Part shown: positions 22,903 to 63,310 of the stretch, one piece after another
How positions within the stretch are numbered: the first letter of the stretch is position 1
Layout: each line of letters begins with the position of its first letter
NCBI RefSeq assembly: GCF_000002075.1
Contig: NW_004797662.1
Location: 229,266-293,265 of the forward strand
Reading direction: 5' to 3'
Length of the DNA: 64,000 nucleotides
Source: Aplysia californica
Taxonomy: Eukaryota > Mollusca > Gastropoda > Aplysiida > Aplysiidae
The notes under the pieces: generated by a model
Databases searched by the model: none
What the model saw: only the letters and a program-made list of their open reading frames with translations
Told to the model about the DNA's origin: nothing
Made by a program: the position numbers and the translations under genes

Positions 22903-23268
22903 CGTGAGGCATTGTGGTGAAATCAGGCGCTCGTCAAAATAATGAAATTGAAAGTACAGATATTTTTTAGCCTCTTGGGCAACTATTGATTTTTTTTTAA
23001 AAAGGGGGGATCAATACCTTTATGTCCATTTGAAAACACAATCCTGCATGGATTTTACTGAAAAAAATTGATCTGAGACTCAAAAAGTGTAGAGTTGCAG
23101 TTTCCAAGGACTCTCAAGCTTTGGAAGTCACCAATCTTTGCTGACCATTTTCTCGCTAATTTTACCTGATACCAGCAACCCCCACCACTTTCAATCGTAA
23201 ATATCTTCACTTCTCCTTACATACCCCAAAACTGACAAGCGCCTGATGACACCATGTTGTGACACATA
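22903..23268 (-). mobile_element. MITE family 1, copy c
   Basis: Starts CGTGAGGCATTGTGGTGAAA and ends ATGTTGTGACACAT. Reverse orientation to copy a, about 365 bp. It lies between the hydrolase stop and its candidate poly(A) signals, so it may be transcribed as 3' UTR. Confidence 0.75.
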
Positions 23269-24033
23269 TTGTTGATGTTTTTTTTCTTTTAGTCAAAATT
23301 TTTTAGTGTCGTTTGTCTAATGTCTTGATTGTGACCAGCTGTGTGTGTGGCACGCTCATCGTGTGTGTGTGTGTGTATGTGTGTGTGTATGTGTGTGTGC
23401 GTGAGTGTATGTGGTGATTTGTAGGTATTCTGCTTTGGGCTGCTTTCAGCATTGCCATTATTGCAATCAAATCTTGGTGAGACGTGGTTATTCTTGTGAT
23501 GATTCATTGTAATCCATCACATCACAAAAACTTCAATGTATTTGATCTGACCAGGTGCGTTGAGCGGAAGGTACTTTTAGTTGGAGAGAATGTTGAACAT
23601 TTAGCTTCTGGGGTTGTTGTTATGGCTGTGGGAGCTGGCAGGTATTTCTTCATCTGCCCTCGTGCTGTGTGATATGTTTGTACGTATACATGTGGTGTGA
23701 CTTTGTAGGAATCAACAGTTAACTCCGAAAATGCTGTTTTTATTAATTTTTTTCCCTCTGAATTCTGAGTGACACATTCTGTAAATAACTTTCAGCCGGA
23801 GTAAACTCTAAATAGTCGCTACAACGTTGGATTCTCAACACCTAAAATGTGTATAACAGCCTTGCTTTTTAGTTTTTTCACTCTCCTTTACAAATTATGA
23901 AAATCGAGTTAACTGTTTAGAATGAATCCTGCAGTGACAATAGCAAAGTTTGTTGTGGAAATGTTTTTAAGAATGAATGTTGCGATGGGTAAAATTAAAT
24001 TTTGTTCATATTGTATTATAGCATTTTGGTCGC

Positions 24034-24043
24034 AATAAATAAA
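24034..24043 (+). terminator. Overlapping AATAAA polyadenylation signals, hydrolase gene
   Basis: AATAAATAAA carries two overlapping AATAAA hexamers about 1.6 kb past the stop codon at 22440. It is the first clear canonical signal downstream that I noticed; use is inferred. Confidence 0.4.
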
Positions 24044-24204
24044 TATACCCGTGTGTTTTTTAACTCCTGACCACATGGTGTTTTTTTTTTTCCCTAATGC
24101 TTTTATGATATATTCCAATTTGTTTGGGTACTGTTATTTCATTTCAGTTAAGACAACCAATCAATATTTTACACAACATGTCGGTACGGGTCATATCTGT
24201 CTCC

Positions 24205-24375
24205 ATGTTGTGGGTGGTTGGTGGGTGCTGTGGTGTGGTTTGCTTCTTCTGTCCTATCAAACATCTATATCTCCTCTCCTTTTTTGTGTATGTTACTCTC
24301 TTCTAACACCTCTAATCTTCGGCACTTATATGACCTTATTGTGTTGCAAGTGCCGTAAAACTTACTAAAACAATG
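24205..24375 (+). mobile_element. SINE group A, copy
   Basis: Body GGTTGGTGGGTGCTGTGGTG...CAAACATCTAT and tail GGCACTTATATGACCTTATT...GCAAGTGCCGTAAAAC. A good match to the reversed copy at 58012-58195. Confidence 0.7.
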
Positions 24376-24424
24376 TCTCCATTTTGACAGTGAGCAACAG
24401 AATTTTCAGATTTGCCTCTAGCTT

Positions 24425-24612
24425 ATATATAATTAATGTCACTTAAGAGACTAGACCCCGACTTGTGTCTATTTGTGACAGAGACATGTGCATGGTGAGC
24501 CTAAGAAACTCCCCAGACAACCCTTGTTCGACAATGCCCACATGAGGATTTGAACTGAGGTCATCCACAATGTAGTCCAGCATGGTACCAACTGAGCTAA
24601 CTGTGTGCCCTG
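24425..24612 (-). mobile_element. tRNA-derived SINE with well-kept A and B boxes
   Basis: On the minus strand CACAGTTAGCTCAGTTGGTA (A box) is followed 35-40 nt later by CAGTTCAAATCCTC (B box). The 5' and 3' acceptor sides do not pair convincingly and a body follows, so I read it as a SINE head and not a working tRNA gene. Confidence 0.6.
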
Positions 24613-25334
24613 GCATATATGTTTATATCACTTTTAGAAACGGCTGACACAAACAAAAGTGGAATTCAACCATCTCTGTTGAGGTGCGCTACTGCAAATT
24701 TGGAACTGTTATCCAAGACGAATGCTTATCTTGCATGTGATTGGAGGGCGCCACTTGTAGGTCTCATTTCTTTTCTTTCTCTAGAATCTGTCCGTGTTGC
24801 TTTTTTTCTCTGCACTCATTGTCATTTATCATGTCGATGTGCATCTCTACTTTCACAGACTCCAAAAATGCCCATCTCAAAAGCAAGCTACCTGTGAACT
24901 TGTATTTCTGTGTAACCTATTTGTCATATCAATCTAACCACGTGTGTCCTTGTCTTTCACAGCCCTAGACTACTACTATCAAACACAAAGCGAAATATCT
25001 TGACAAATTCAGAAGTCAAACAGCAGTCTATAAAATAGAGTATTTTAATTACTTTCCCACATGTGAAAATCGGACATGGGATCAGGGAGCCACGACAGTT
25101 GGTCCATAAGGTGATAGGGATTTGCTCTGCCTCATAAATCATCTACAAAACAATAAATGAGTCTTTCACACAAAAAGATTAAATAAATGAACATCCCCGC
25201 TTATGTATAAAAGCATAACTCTCTACACACAAAAGCAATAAATAAAGAACAGAAAAAAATCCTTCTGGGATTCATCCTCACCACCTGCATCATCTTCACG
25301 AAAAGGAAAAATGTCATCAAATCACAAGAGTATA

Positions 25335-25730
25335 TATGTGTCATGACGTGATGGCATCAGGCGCTCGTCAATTTTTTGGCACGTGGAGCTATTGGTATCA
25401 TTTTAAAGTTTGTTCATTTCTCCGTCTTTTAATGAAAAATATAACCATCTATCCTGAAAAGAAGTCGAGATATTTGAGATTTGAGATTGAACGAGGCAGG
25501 GTCGCCTGGCTTCAGAGGTGTAATTAGTGAAAATTGGTGATTTCCAAAGATTGAGAGTCCTTGGAAACCAAAAATTAACATTTTATGAGTCTTTAATGAA
25601 CATGTTTCAGTAAAATCAATACAAAAATGAGTTTTTAAATGGACATAAACGTGTTGAGCCAAAACCAAAAATTCAATCTTCTATTTCATTCTTTTCACGA
25701 GCACCCGATTTCACCACGCCGCCTTACATA
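25335..25730 (+). mobile_element. MITE family 1, copy d
   Basis: Starts TATGTGTCATGACGTGATGG, ends GAGCACCCGATTTCACCACG...CCTTACATA. About 396 bp. Confidence 0.8.
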
Positions 25731-26397
25731 TGAGTAAAAGCTCACACTCTGGACAAAAGCCAATCACAATACAAGTAATAGTCATGGTCATCTCAAGTCA
25801 TGACCGGTTGTGGTCACTCTGAATACTGAAAAGTTCAACAGCCCTTTCAAGAAACCCATATAAGCAGCAAAATATAATTTTGTAGACAATTTAGAAAAAA
25901 AAATGTTTACCCACTGTATGTCAATTCCTCAAAAGAAATGCACACAGATTTCAACCTACAGTATCTTTATTTTCAATTCCAAGATTTTAAAATGGATTGA
26001 AGGAAAAGACAAATATCAAAGAGATATACTTGTATGGTATAACTGAAAATTTTGATTTTTGTTTACTCCAAATATGAAAATGCAGAACCAACACACATTA
26101 GATCTAACCTCCATTCATCAAGGAAGTCACAACAGAGGTGGAGATAGCATTATAGTCTATGTCAAAAGTTCCCCTCTGTTGATCACTGGCAATGGCTGGC
26201 AAAAGAGGGAGAGGATGAGACAAAGAGACTTGATAAAGAACAACCAAGACCCGAGGGGAAGACATAAAATAAAGATAGACCTGGAATCTTGAGAGCTCAA
26301 TAAAAGAAAGTAGCTGATGGAGATCTCTTGTGGTGGCCTTGTGTACATCATTGTGCCAAGAGGATAAAGAACTTTTTGAATAAGTAAGATAAAGGAT

Positions 26398-26612
26398 ATA
26401 TATTCAAACCTGCCCTGTCTAATGGTCCCTTGTCCAAGACAACCATTCTCATATTCTCTTGTCCAAGACAATCATCTGGACAAATGACCCCCCCCCCCCT
26501 CCTTTGTGTTTTTTCTACATTTAAATGACACTATCCATGACATCCACCTGTCTGAGGCAATCACTTTCCTCCTTGACGATGGGTGGCCGTCTTGGACAAT
26601 TTCGACTGTACA
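26398..26612. mobile_element. MITE family 3, copy c
   Basis: ATTCAAACCTGCCCTGTCTA at the left and CGTCTTGGACAATTTCGACTG at about the right end, with TTGTCCAAGACAA repeated inside. Ends resemble the copy at 18999-19187. An internal poly-C run marks divergence. Confidence 0.5.
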
Positions 26613-28519
26613 TTGGGTTTCTTGAATTAAGCTGTCAAAATGTGACATCAAAGGAAGACAGAGCCCTGCTTGATCATTTGAACAAACAGACAGACAGACA
26701 GACCATGAGATCTCAACCACAACATCAGCAGCAGTATCCAAATTGTAATAGGAATTGACAAAACTAAAAACCATCAGCATTATGAGTACGGAAAAACAAT
26801 TTGTGGTCCAACTTTGACAAAACATCATCATTTGTATGACACGTATGACCCTGCACAATTGTTCAATTACTTCAAATCACGTATGGGATGAACATTATCA
26901 TGAATCATAATCAAGGTTCAGAAAACAATCCGCACTATTATCAGGAAAGCATCCACAAGATATAAACAGAATGTTTTTCTGACAATAATGTCAAAACTAT
27001 GAGAGGGGCTCTTGGAAAATCTGGCAGAAAGTGCAAAATGTTATTTTGAGATATCAAAAATGAACCTCAAATTTCATTTCTATCAAAACGTTTTATAATG
27101 ATTCATGGAAAGATAAATCATTTCAACATCATTTAGAGTATTTTGCTAACATATTCCTTTGAACATTTTAAAAATCAACTATTTTGATGACACATGACAG
27201 AAAATTTGCGACTGTTTACTCTTGCGGATAGACATTTTCAAGCAAACCCCCTATCCAATACTGTACATGTACCAAATGAAATAGAATTTTCTTGCCTTTT
27301 TGGAGCAACCCAGTGTCTATGGATATTGTACCAGCAGAAAAATACCAAGAGACCTATGGGACTTTTGTTTCGCTCTTTGAGCTGCGGCATCATGGGACAT
27401 TTTCAAAGCCATTTTTTCTAAACTTATCCTTAGGACTCTCATGCCCTTAGAAAAAGCTAAAACTTTTACAAAAAGAACCACTCGCAACCAAATAAAAAGT
27501 GGAATGCTAAAAAAAGAAGAAGTTTTTTAAACATGAAAAAGTATCAGTAAAGAAAACTTTCACCTTATGACAGGCTTCCTCCGAGCTCCTCACATTTTGC
27601 TATTCAAGCAAAAAGAAAGTACATGAAGTCAATCTAAAATGAATCAAAGAATTCAACATCAATCTAATCTTAAAAACTGAAATCAGTTCATAAAAAAACA
27701 AAACAACCAAGTATAACAACAGTCAACAGGCACAAACTCCCCCTTTTTCTTTCTCTCCCAAATCTTTTGAGTAATTATGCTTCCTGCTGTTGCCACTGTT
27801 GCCATTTTTACAGTCCACCCCCAAAAAATGACAAATGAAAAGAACAAACCAAATTATGTACATCTCTACACACACTTGATGATTATAATAATGCTGAGGG
27901 CATATACTGTTCATCCTTACTGCTTCAAACATACTAATAACTATAGTATTTTAAACCCACATTACAGTATGTCCATGGTATATGACCAGACAATCAATCA
28001 CACATAATGACAAACCATGTTGGCGGATAAATTAATCGGGATGGATCATGGATGTGGGATGGATCATGGATGTAGTCTCCCTCAGGGCTGTGAAATGATA
28101 AAGAATACAAGGCCAAGAGCTATTTCCCGTATAAAAAAAAGGGAAAGACGTGAACCCTTAGCCGTCCAAACAAAGTTCTCTACCTCTGACAACTCAGGAA
28201 AAACAGAAGGGGAGGGAAAATACAGAAAACACATACATGTTATATTTATAAAACCAGTGAGAAACCCTCAAACTTGTACAAATGGAGAATAAAAATAGAT
28301 ATAAAAGTATGTATATATTTATATAATTATATATCCATACACACGCGTACACGCACACACACAGGCGAATGTATTTGTCCACATATTGCGTAGAGAAAAA
28401 TGACACATGAGCACCATGGCAAATCGGAGTATCACGAAGCTTATGCAACTGTGAAAGAAGGCAACTGAGCAAATATTTGATCTCTAATGTTTGGTTTATC
28501 CTGGCTCCCGACTCACACA

Positions 28520-28765
28520 AACACGCATAAACACACACACACACACACACACACCCATACAAACAGTCTGCTAGAAGCCACACACACACACGCATACGGT
28601 ACAGAAGATAAACAGTCTGCTTGAAGTGACACACACACACACACAAACACGCATAAACGCACAAACACACAACCATACAAACAGTCCGCTAGAAGCCACA
28701 CACACACGCGCGCGCACATACAGACAAACAGTCCGCTTGAAGCCACACACACACACACACAGAAT
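28520..28765. repeat. CA-rich tandem repeat, four ~55-bp units
   Basis: AAACAGTCYGCTWGAAG recurs at about 28560, 28610, 28679 and 28725, each followed by a (CA)n stretch with CGCATA variants. The third base pairs alternate, as in a higher-order two-unit repeat. Confidence 0.85.
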
Positions 28766-28852
28766 CTGCCAGACGCTAGAGAATATTGATATTAAAACTG
28801 CAAGCTAATGCAATAGCTTTGGCGCATCACTAACTTAGCTGGAATAAAGCTG

Positions 28853-28965
28853 GAGAATGGTGTATACAGTGCTGGGAAACAGACAGACAGACAGAAACAA
28901 GAAACAAGAGAGGGAGAATAAAGAAGAAAAACCTACCAGTGTCGCCCTCTGACAAACGGCATAAT
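28853..28965 (-). repeat. ~100-bp dispersed element E, representative copy
   Basis: On the minus strand the consensus runs GAGGGCGACACTGGTAGG, then a pyrimidine-rich stretch with TGTCTGTCTG, then CCCAGCACTG. Similar copies in the same orientation are at about 30405-30525, 40905-40990, 46540-46645, 46780-46845, 58245-58340, 59740-59830 and 62010-62100; one in the opposite orientation is near 24740-24800. Type unknown; perhaps a short SINE. Confidence 0.5.
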
Positions 28966-31797
28966 TTCTAGGTCAAGTCTGTCCAACAAAACAATACAAA
29001 GACAATAGACATAGATACGCGTCATATTATAAATGACAATAAGATACATATCTGAGGATGGATGTCAAGTGTACCAGTATTAAACAGTCGTTCTCAGGAT
29101 TTCGAGTGGAGGTTAACATGTTCATGACTTCTGACGTGCAAGAGGGTCACTTGCTACACCACAACCGTTACAAAGATTTCAAGATCCAGCAGAGAAGTCA
29201 TGATAACACGTACGACTTCCTAAATATGAATAAGTGATACAGCAAAAAGACATATGATGCTCATCTGTTCTTCCCTTCCAATCTCTTTTTCCCTTGTGGA
29301 ACAAAAACCCCCACAACAAATTAACTTTTAAAAATGTGATATGAAACTAAAAAAAACCCAGACTGAACGTGCGAATGCATGGAGATATCAAGTCGAGCAT
29401 TGAGGTGTAGTTTACAGTAAATCAGTGAGATAACTGTCACATGTCCCTTAAATAGATTATTGCACAAGTGACGCAGATGAAGTATAAGAAGCATACCACA
29501 CCACAGTAACCACAGGGACAGGCACTTACCATAACTTTTACTTCTACTTCTACTCTCCCATAACACATACTGCATCAATAAACTTTAAAAAAAAAAGTAT
29601 GAACAAAAGAAGCTGAGATTATGCTCACAAAGATTTGGAATGGAAGACACGCACAAAAAAATCCATTCTGAGGCACCAACTTGATAAAGCTCATGTCTGT
29701 AAATAGACTGCACAATGGTATCTTTATCAAGGTACGGTACTACTGTACAGGCTATTAAAGGACAGGTTTTTATTATTAAACGAGGTCAGCAGGTGCGCAA
29801 TGTGGTCAGCTCACTCTACTCCATACTACAGAGTCATTATTATTCTGTTCCTGCAGATATGGCTATTCGCTACCTCAGAATTACAAAGTTCTTTCTGCTC
29901 AATACCAAGTTTTGAGAGTTTTTGAGTTTCACAATATGTCAAGCTTTTTCGAAGGCAATTCTCAGAATATCCCTTGATAATGACTCTGAATATTCTTAAG
30001 ATTTTGATAGAGCAGATAGAGCATTTGCTTTCTGACCTCATGGTCTTAGTAACTCAAAATGCCCAAAAATGTCGGATAGGACTTTGAAATTCTGTGGTAG
30101 CGTACTGTTTAGCTGACACTGACATGCAGTAGACTCCAGCTCAGCGACTGTTCCTACCACCAAGTTCTATCACAAGTATAGGAGCTTTATGCCCAGAGCA
30201 GACAAGGTAAGAGACTTTGTTCGTTTGTTTGAGTTAAGAATGAGATGCACATCAACAGATAGGTGAATATAATATAAGGGACCTGATGGAAAGACAGAAG
30301 AAATAGTTCAATGAACAAGAGAAAATATACAGACGTCAAGATGTAGTTTATGAGGAGTCATCTTGATGATGACCATATTTCACCACAGATAGGTGGGTTG
30401 TGTTTAAGTTTGAATAACAAGATAATAGTCATTAAGCGTCGAGAAAAGTTAAGAAAAACAGACAGAAACAAAAATTGGAAAGTAAAGAGGTAGGACCGAC
30501 CAGTAGCGCCCTCCAACCATCCATTGAGTTGGGCTGTGGTGTATAGAAAGTCCATAAAATTACAAGGATTAAACTTGAATATAAAGGAAAACAGTCACAG
30601 TAAAAAGAAAGGAAAGGAGTAAGCCAAGGCAGAGGACCAGACAGACAACTGTAAACAGCAACAATACTTTCGAATAATGACTTAAGTATACAGACGAAAA
30701 TACTTCATTATGTGTACAGAAATAACCACATTCTTATAGGATTATGACCGTGGTAACAGCAATAAAAAATTCATCATTTATGGTGAACATTGAGGAGAAT
30801 GCCAATATTGGGACTCACAGGGTGATTTTTAAAAAAGCCCCACGTCTTTAACACACATACACACAGGCAAACACATTCATAGACACATAAATAAACTGGT
30901 GCTCAAGTATACTCGACATCTAACTTACAAATACACACATGCATTCAAATAGAAGCCAACACATACCACACACACTCACACAGAGTATAAAGGTAAACAG
31001 ACACGCTCGCTCACTCACTCACTCACAGACACACAAATACACTGGCTCTCAGGCACAAAGTCTTTAACATCTACACCAACAAACCTCCCAAAAGTTAATA
31101 CCCAACAAAAGATTGAGCCAGTAAGCCAGACACTCTAAACATCATCTACGGAATGTTGCGAGAAGCATGAGAGATCAGCTCAGACACTAAAACACAAGCC
31201 AAGCGGGCAGCTATATATGCACATCTAAATCCATCAATCGTCTTCCCACTTGGACGGAATAAACTTCCTACATCTTGTCATTTTTGTCACCACATCCCTT
31301 GCAGGAAAAACCCCAAAAAAACTTGGATCAGTAGAAATGATTAACAAAACCTTGGGAAAAAATGGTATAAAGTTTCTGCACGTGAGGCAAAGGGTATTAA
31401 ACTTTTTGCTTGGAGAAATGGCAGAGCACATCATCTATAAAATTCAGCTCACTGTAGGTTGCTGAATCTCCGCAGAGTAGTACGGTATTAGTACAAGAAC
31501 CCATGAGACCCTCAGAACTACCACGAGTAGCACACAGCAGACTCAGTAAGCACATAGCTTGTAGGAGACTCCAGCCATTTATCTCTGCTCGCAGACGACA
31601 TGCAGTGACAATACGCTACTTCACAATTTTCGCGAGGAGGACATTTTCGCGGTCAAGGAAAAGGTGAACATTTCTTCTTCACAAAGAAACTCTTTCAAAG
31701 TAATTGACTACCCCTGAGAGTTAGCTCTTTGATCACAATCAATGTATTAAACTCCCATAAATACAAAAAAGACCATACACGAGTTTGGCTGTGTTTC

Positions 31798-31950
31798 AAC
31801 ACTGATTGTCAGGGCCAACCCAGGTAGTGTGAGATGGACCCTAGCAGAAAGACGGAGATATCCAATAAAATGTCATTCCCCAATGAGGAAATCAAACTCA
31901 TGTCTTTCATGCCCAATTCAAAGAGTGCAACTATTGTAAGCCAACCACAC
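31798..31950 (-). mobile_element. tRNA-derived SINE, group C, copy
   Basis: CAGGGCCAACCCAGG, then AGGAAATCAAACTCATGTC (reversed B box) and a degraded tRNA-like head. Compare 2897-3060 and 53686-53830. Confidence 0.5.
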
Positions 31951-32138
31951 ATGTGCGCTGAGATCTAGAGGAGAATACATAAAAAGAGCGAAAACTGAAC
32001 GTTTCAATCACAACAATAACGATAAAAGAAGGACATGGCATATCAAACATAATAAATTAGTCACAAAATGTTTAACTTAATTAAGAATATTGAGTTCCAA
32101 TACACGTTAACAAAAATCCATGACATTTTAAACATGAT

Positions 32139-32428
32139 TTAACTCTCTATCTCTGGCAAGCCACTCCCAGCAGTTCGTTTTCGGAACCGTTGTGCCGGTG
32201 AGCTGCATGGCAGCGGCTCGGGTACATTACTTTACGATGACTTCGACATCAAATCACTTTTCGGCAATTGCCGAAAGCAGGTTTCTTTTACTGAAAGTTT
32301 CATAGAACTATCAAAATAGGTTTGCCTGTTTCGATTTAATTATCCATTTAATGACATTTTGGTCATTTTTAGATTAAGTACCAAAAAAGGGCCACAGTGT
32401 AGTGGCCCCCTCAGAGATAAAGAGTTAA
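32139..32428. mobile_element. piggyBac-like MITE (TTAA-flanked, 290 bp)
   Basis: TTAACTCTCTATCTCTGG at the left and, reversed, TTAACTCTTTATCTCTGA at the right. Both ends carry the TTAA characteristic of piggyBac insertion. Non-coding. Confidence 0.7.
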
Positions 32429-32444
32429 ATCATCAATAAACAAA

Positions 32445-32580
32445 ATTGAAAACAAACCCATTACATTTTCAAACATGATTTAAAATATCAATCTAAAAAA
32501 ATGTCAACAAATCCATAACATTTTCAAACACGATTTGAAATATCAGTCAACAAAAATTGAAACAAAATCACTTTTCCAGT
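32445..32580. repeat. Short tandem repeat, ~60-bp units
   Basis: CATTTTCAAACATGATTT with small variations occurs twice, and a related unit (CATTTTAAACATGATTT) lies just before the adjacent MITE near 32123, suggesting that the MITE inserted into the array. Confidence 0.6.
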
Positions 32581-34024
32581 ATTAATTAAGACAACAAATC
32601 AACAAAGAATACTCACCAACCAGAAAACGCAACAGGGACAGACCTAGGGAACATGATTTGAATACGTGCGTATGCTGAGAGAGCCCTCAATTTTTCCTAG
32701 CTTTGAGCAATGGGGTTCAGCGAGTGCATATAGGAATGTTTCAATTTGTGTATGTGGTCATGGCTGGGGGAGGGGGAGAGCAATGGGGTGGGATTAGGGT
32801 GAGCGGTGGTAGTGGGTGAGTAGAGAAAGGTTTGGGAAGGCATGGGAGGCGTTGTCTTACTTTGATACCTCTCTTCACCAAATCCAAAAGACTTTATCCA
32901 CCAGGAATGCTACAGAACATAATACTAACAACTCACTGCCACTTGACAGCACTTTACCATGTGATATTTTTGTAAATATGTAAATCTAAGAAAAATCTGA
33001 GACATACATGCTGAACACTCTAGGAAGCTCCAGTAGACTGCTTAAAATGACTTCTTGATGAAGCTGCAGGAACAAAGCTACGTTTATATTTCCAGACCAC
33101 AATGGAGAGAAGGTAGGAATCGGACAAGATACTTTCATGGTACAATCAGCATTATTTTTTAAAACGTGTGTTCCCTCCACATTCCTATACTCAAAAGTTC
33201 TCTGTAAGTACATGGACCCTTCAGAACTCAATGAAACCCATGTCCTTGGGCAACAAGATAATCTATTAAAGTGATCACCGACCCGAGGTACGAGAGGCAA
33301 AAAAGATCAAAGTTCACACTAGCTACAAAGTCATGGTTCACACTAAGTACAAAGTGGAGGAATCCAGACCACATGTAACAGCAATAACGTAATAAGTCAT
33401 GGATGAAAGTGGACAGAAAAGCAGTAAAGATATTAAATCATATAACATTTTAACAGAATATTTCTCACAATTGTAAAATTTAAAAAAAAAATTGAAAGAC
33501 ATTTCTATCGGCTGTCATAATATTTCTTGAGTTATGGTGAAATCTCAAAGCTTATTTGATGTAATCCACAAATTATATCTCCCTGTTTAGGATAAACAAA
33601 ACCTAAAACCCAACTCTGCTCCACATCCTTAACGAATTTCACTCTCTGATATCCCAATTTTTAAAAAACCTTTAAAAGAACAATTACGTGTGAAAAAGAT
33701 ATTTAAGTCTATGAGTAACAAGTACAAGTAATACACTCAACACGTGTATGCATCATAAAAATTCGTGCACGCAATGGATGCAGAAATGTATGTGCTTACT
33801 GTGTCTAAGTAAGTATACAAATAGAGAACTAACTAACATGTACATATGTTGAAGAGGGCACATGAAAATAATGCCGGAACATAATGAATACCCTCTTCCA
33901 AACACTTCAAACTCTTACGTGTGCAAGTGAAGTCACCCGTATGAGCATTAAAATATCCACATCGACCTAAACTATATAAATCTGTCAAGTGAAAGATGGC
34001 CATGTGTGACAGCTAAACAATTTT

Positions 34025-34030
34025 TTTATT
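34025..34030 (-). terminator. Candidate AATAAA of GNPTAB
   Basis: AATAAA on the minus strand about 560 nt past the stop at 34591. It is the first canonical hexamer I found; others further on are possible. Confidence 0.3.
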
Positions 34031-34149
34031 CCAAAGTGGTATCACGGATGACTATGCGCTATGCCACATCAAGATGTAATCTTGTCCTTGATATGAAAGA
34101 AATGATCAAAACCTCTTTAATTCATTAATCATTAAATAATTAATGCAAA

Positions 34150-34440
34150 GAAATCATATTAGATGCTTTCCTATCAACAACATTTGGATTTGCTCCGTCA
34201 AACACCCACTTCATTATGAGCAAATTCTGCATTTGTTCCTTCATACCCACACATTTACTATAAAAAACTTAAAGATTTCGCCCTTCACACCCACACACTT
34301 CTCTGTTAGCAACATTGAGAATAGCCCCTTCACACCCTCAAACTTCCACCTGAGCAACATTTGGATTTCCCCTTCACACCCACACGCCTCTCTATAAGCA
34401 ACTTTTAGAATTGCCCCTTCACAACAACACATTTCCCAAT
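34150..34440 (-). repeat. 45-bp tandem repeats in the likely GNPTAB 3' UTR
   Basis: Six or so units carry CCCCTTCACACCCACAC followed by a short AGCAACATTTGGA-type stretch on the plus strand. They begin about 150 nt past the stop codon. Confidence 0.75.
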
Positions 34441-34590
34441 GAGCTGAACCCACAGACAAAGCCTGACCACAGTCCCTTCCTGACACCACTAGCCCCGAAA
34501 GTGCAGCAATATCACAGCCAAGTTGGCCAGGAAGACGACGGTGAGGATCACAAACAGGAAAGGAGGGGAGAGCGCTCCCAGCGCGCACCG

Positions 34591-62798
<28,208 letters not shown>

Positions 62799-63124
62799 CT
62801 GTGAGTCGGACAGAGAAACCGTGCACAGGTATACTAGGACACACAAATTGTGGGCAGGACATGAGACTATCATATCTTGAGAGACGACATTTTTTAACTT
62901 AAAGGATGTTGAGTCGAAACAATGAGCCTTTAGTTATATAATTGGATCAGAAATGCTCTGTTCAAGAAGTTTTGCAAAACTGTAGACGAGAACAGCTTTT
63001 TCTTTTTCTGAAAGGTTGCATTTTTGAAATACCATACTTTGGTTGCCTACCCTCAGTATACGGAACAAGAAAGCTACACATAACATACATGCATACAGGG
63101 CACTTGACAGTTTACATGAAGGAC

Positions 63125-63310
63125 GACAGCAGCTGTGATATTATTGATAGGCTCTTCACCTTTCATGCAAAAGAAGTGAGTTTGATTCTCACGTGAGAAA
63201 AAGTCTTAAAGAGTATCTCTGTCTTTTTGATGGGATATACCCATGCAGCCCGGGTCAGCCCTGACGGGCAGGGTCAAAGCAGCCTGCCTCCTAAATAATC
63301 TAAATTGCAT
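63125..63310 (+). mobile_element. tRNA-derived SINE, group C, plus-strand copy
   Basis: GATAGGCTCTTCACCTTTCATGC, then GAGTTTGATTCTCACGTG (B box) and the body GCCCGGGTCAGCCCTGACGGG with CCTGCCTCCTAAATAATC. The clearest 3' end of group C. Confidence 0.7.

Larger units (their letters stand above)
24050..34590. other. Region between convergent genes; no coding exon seen
   Basis: I see no exon with conserved protein similarity on either strand. The region holds SINEs (24205-24375, 24425-24612, 31798-31950), MITEs (25335-25730, 26398-26612, 32139-32428), CA-rich tandem repeats (28520-28765) and the 45-bp repeats beside the GNPTAB stop. Part of it may be GNPTAB 3' UTR. Confidence 0.55.

Noticed and set aside
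24540-24612. Minus-strand tRNA gene
   Set aside because: A and B boxes are good, but the arms are not convincing and the surroundings look SINE-like.
28194-28676. 160-codon Cys/Val-rich minus-strand frame
   Set aside because: It is a translation of CA/GT simple repeats.
32986-33300. 104-codon minus-strand frame as an extra gene between the convergent genes
   Set aside because: No recognisable domain, no splice partners, and ordinary composition for chance.
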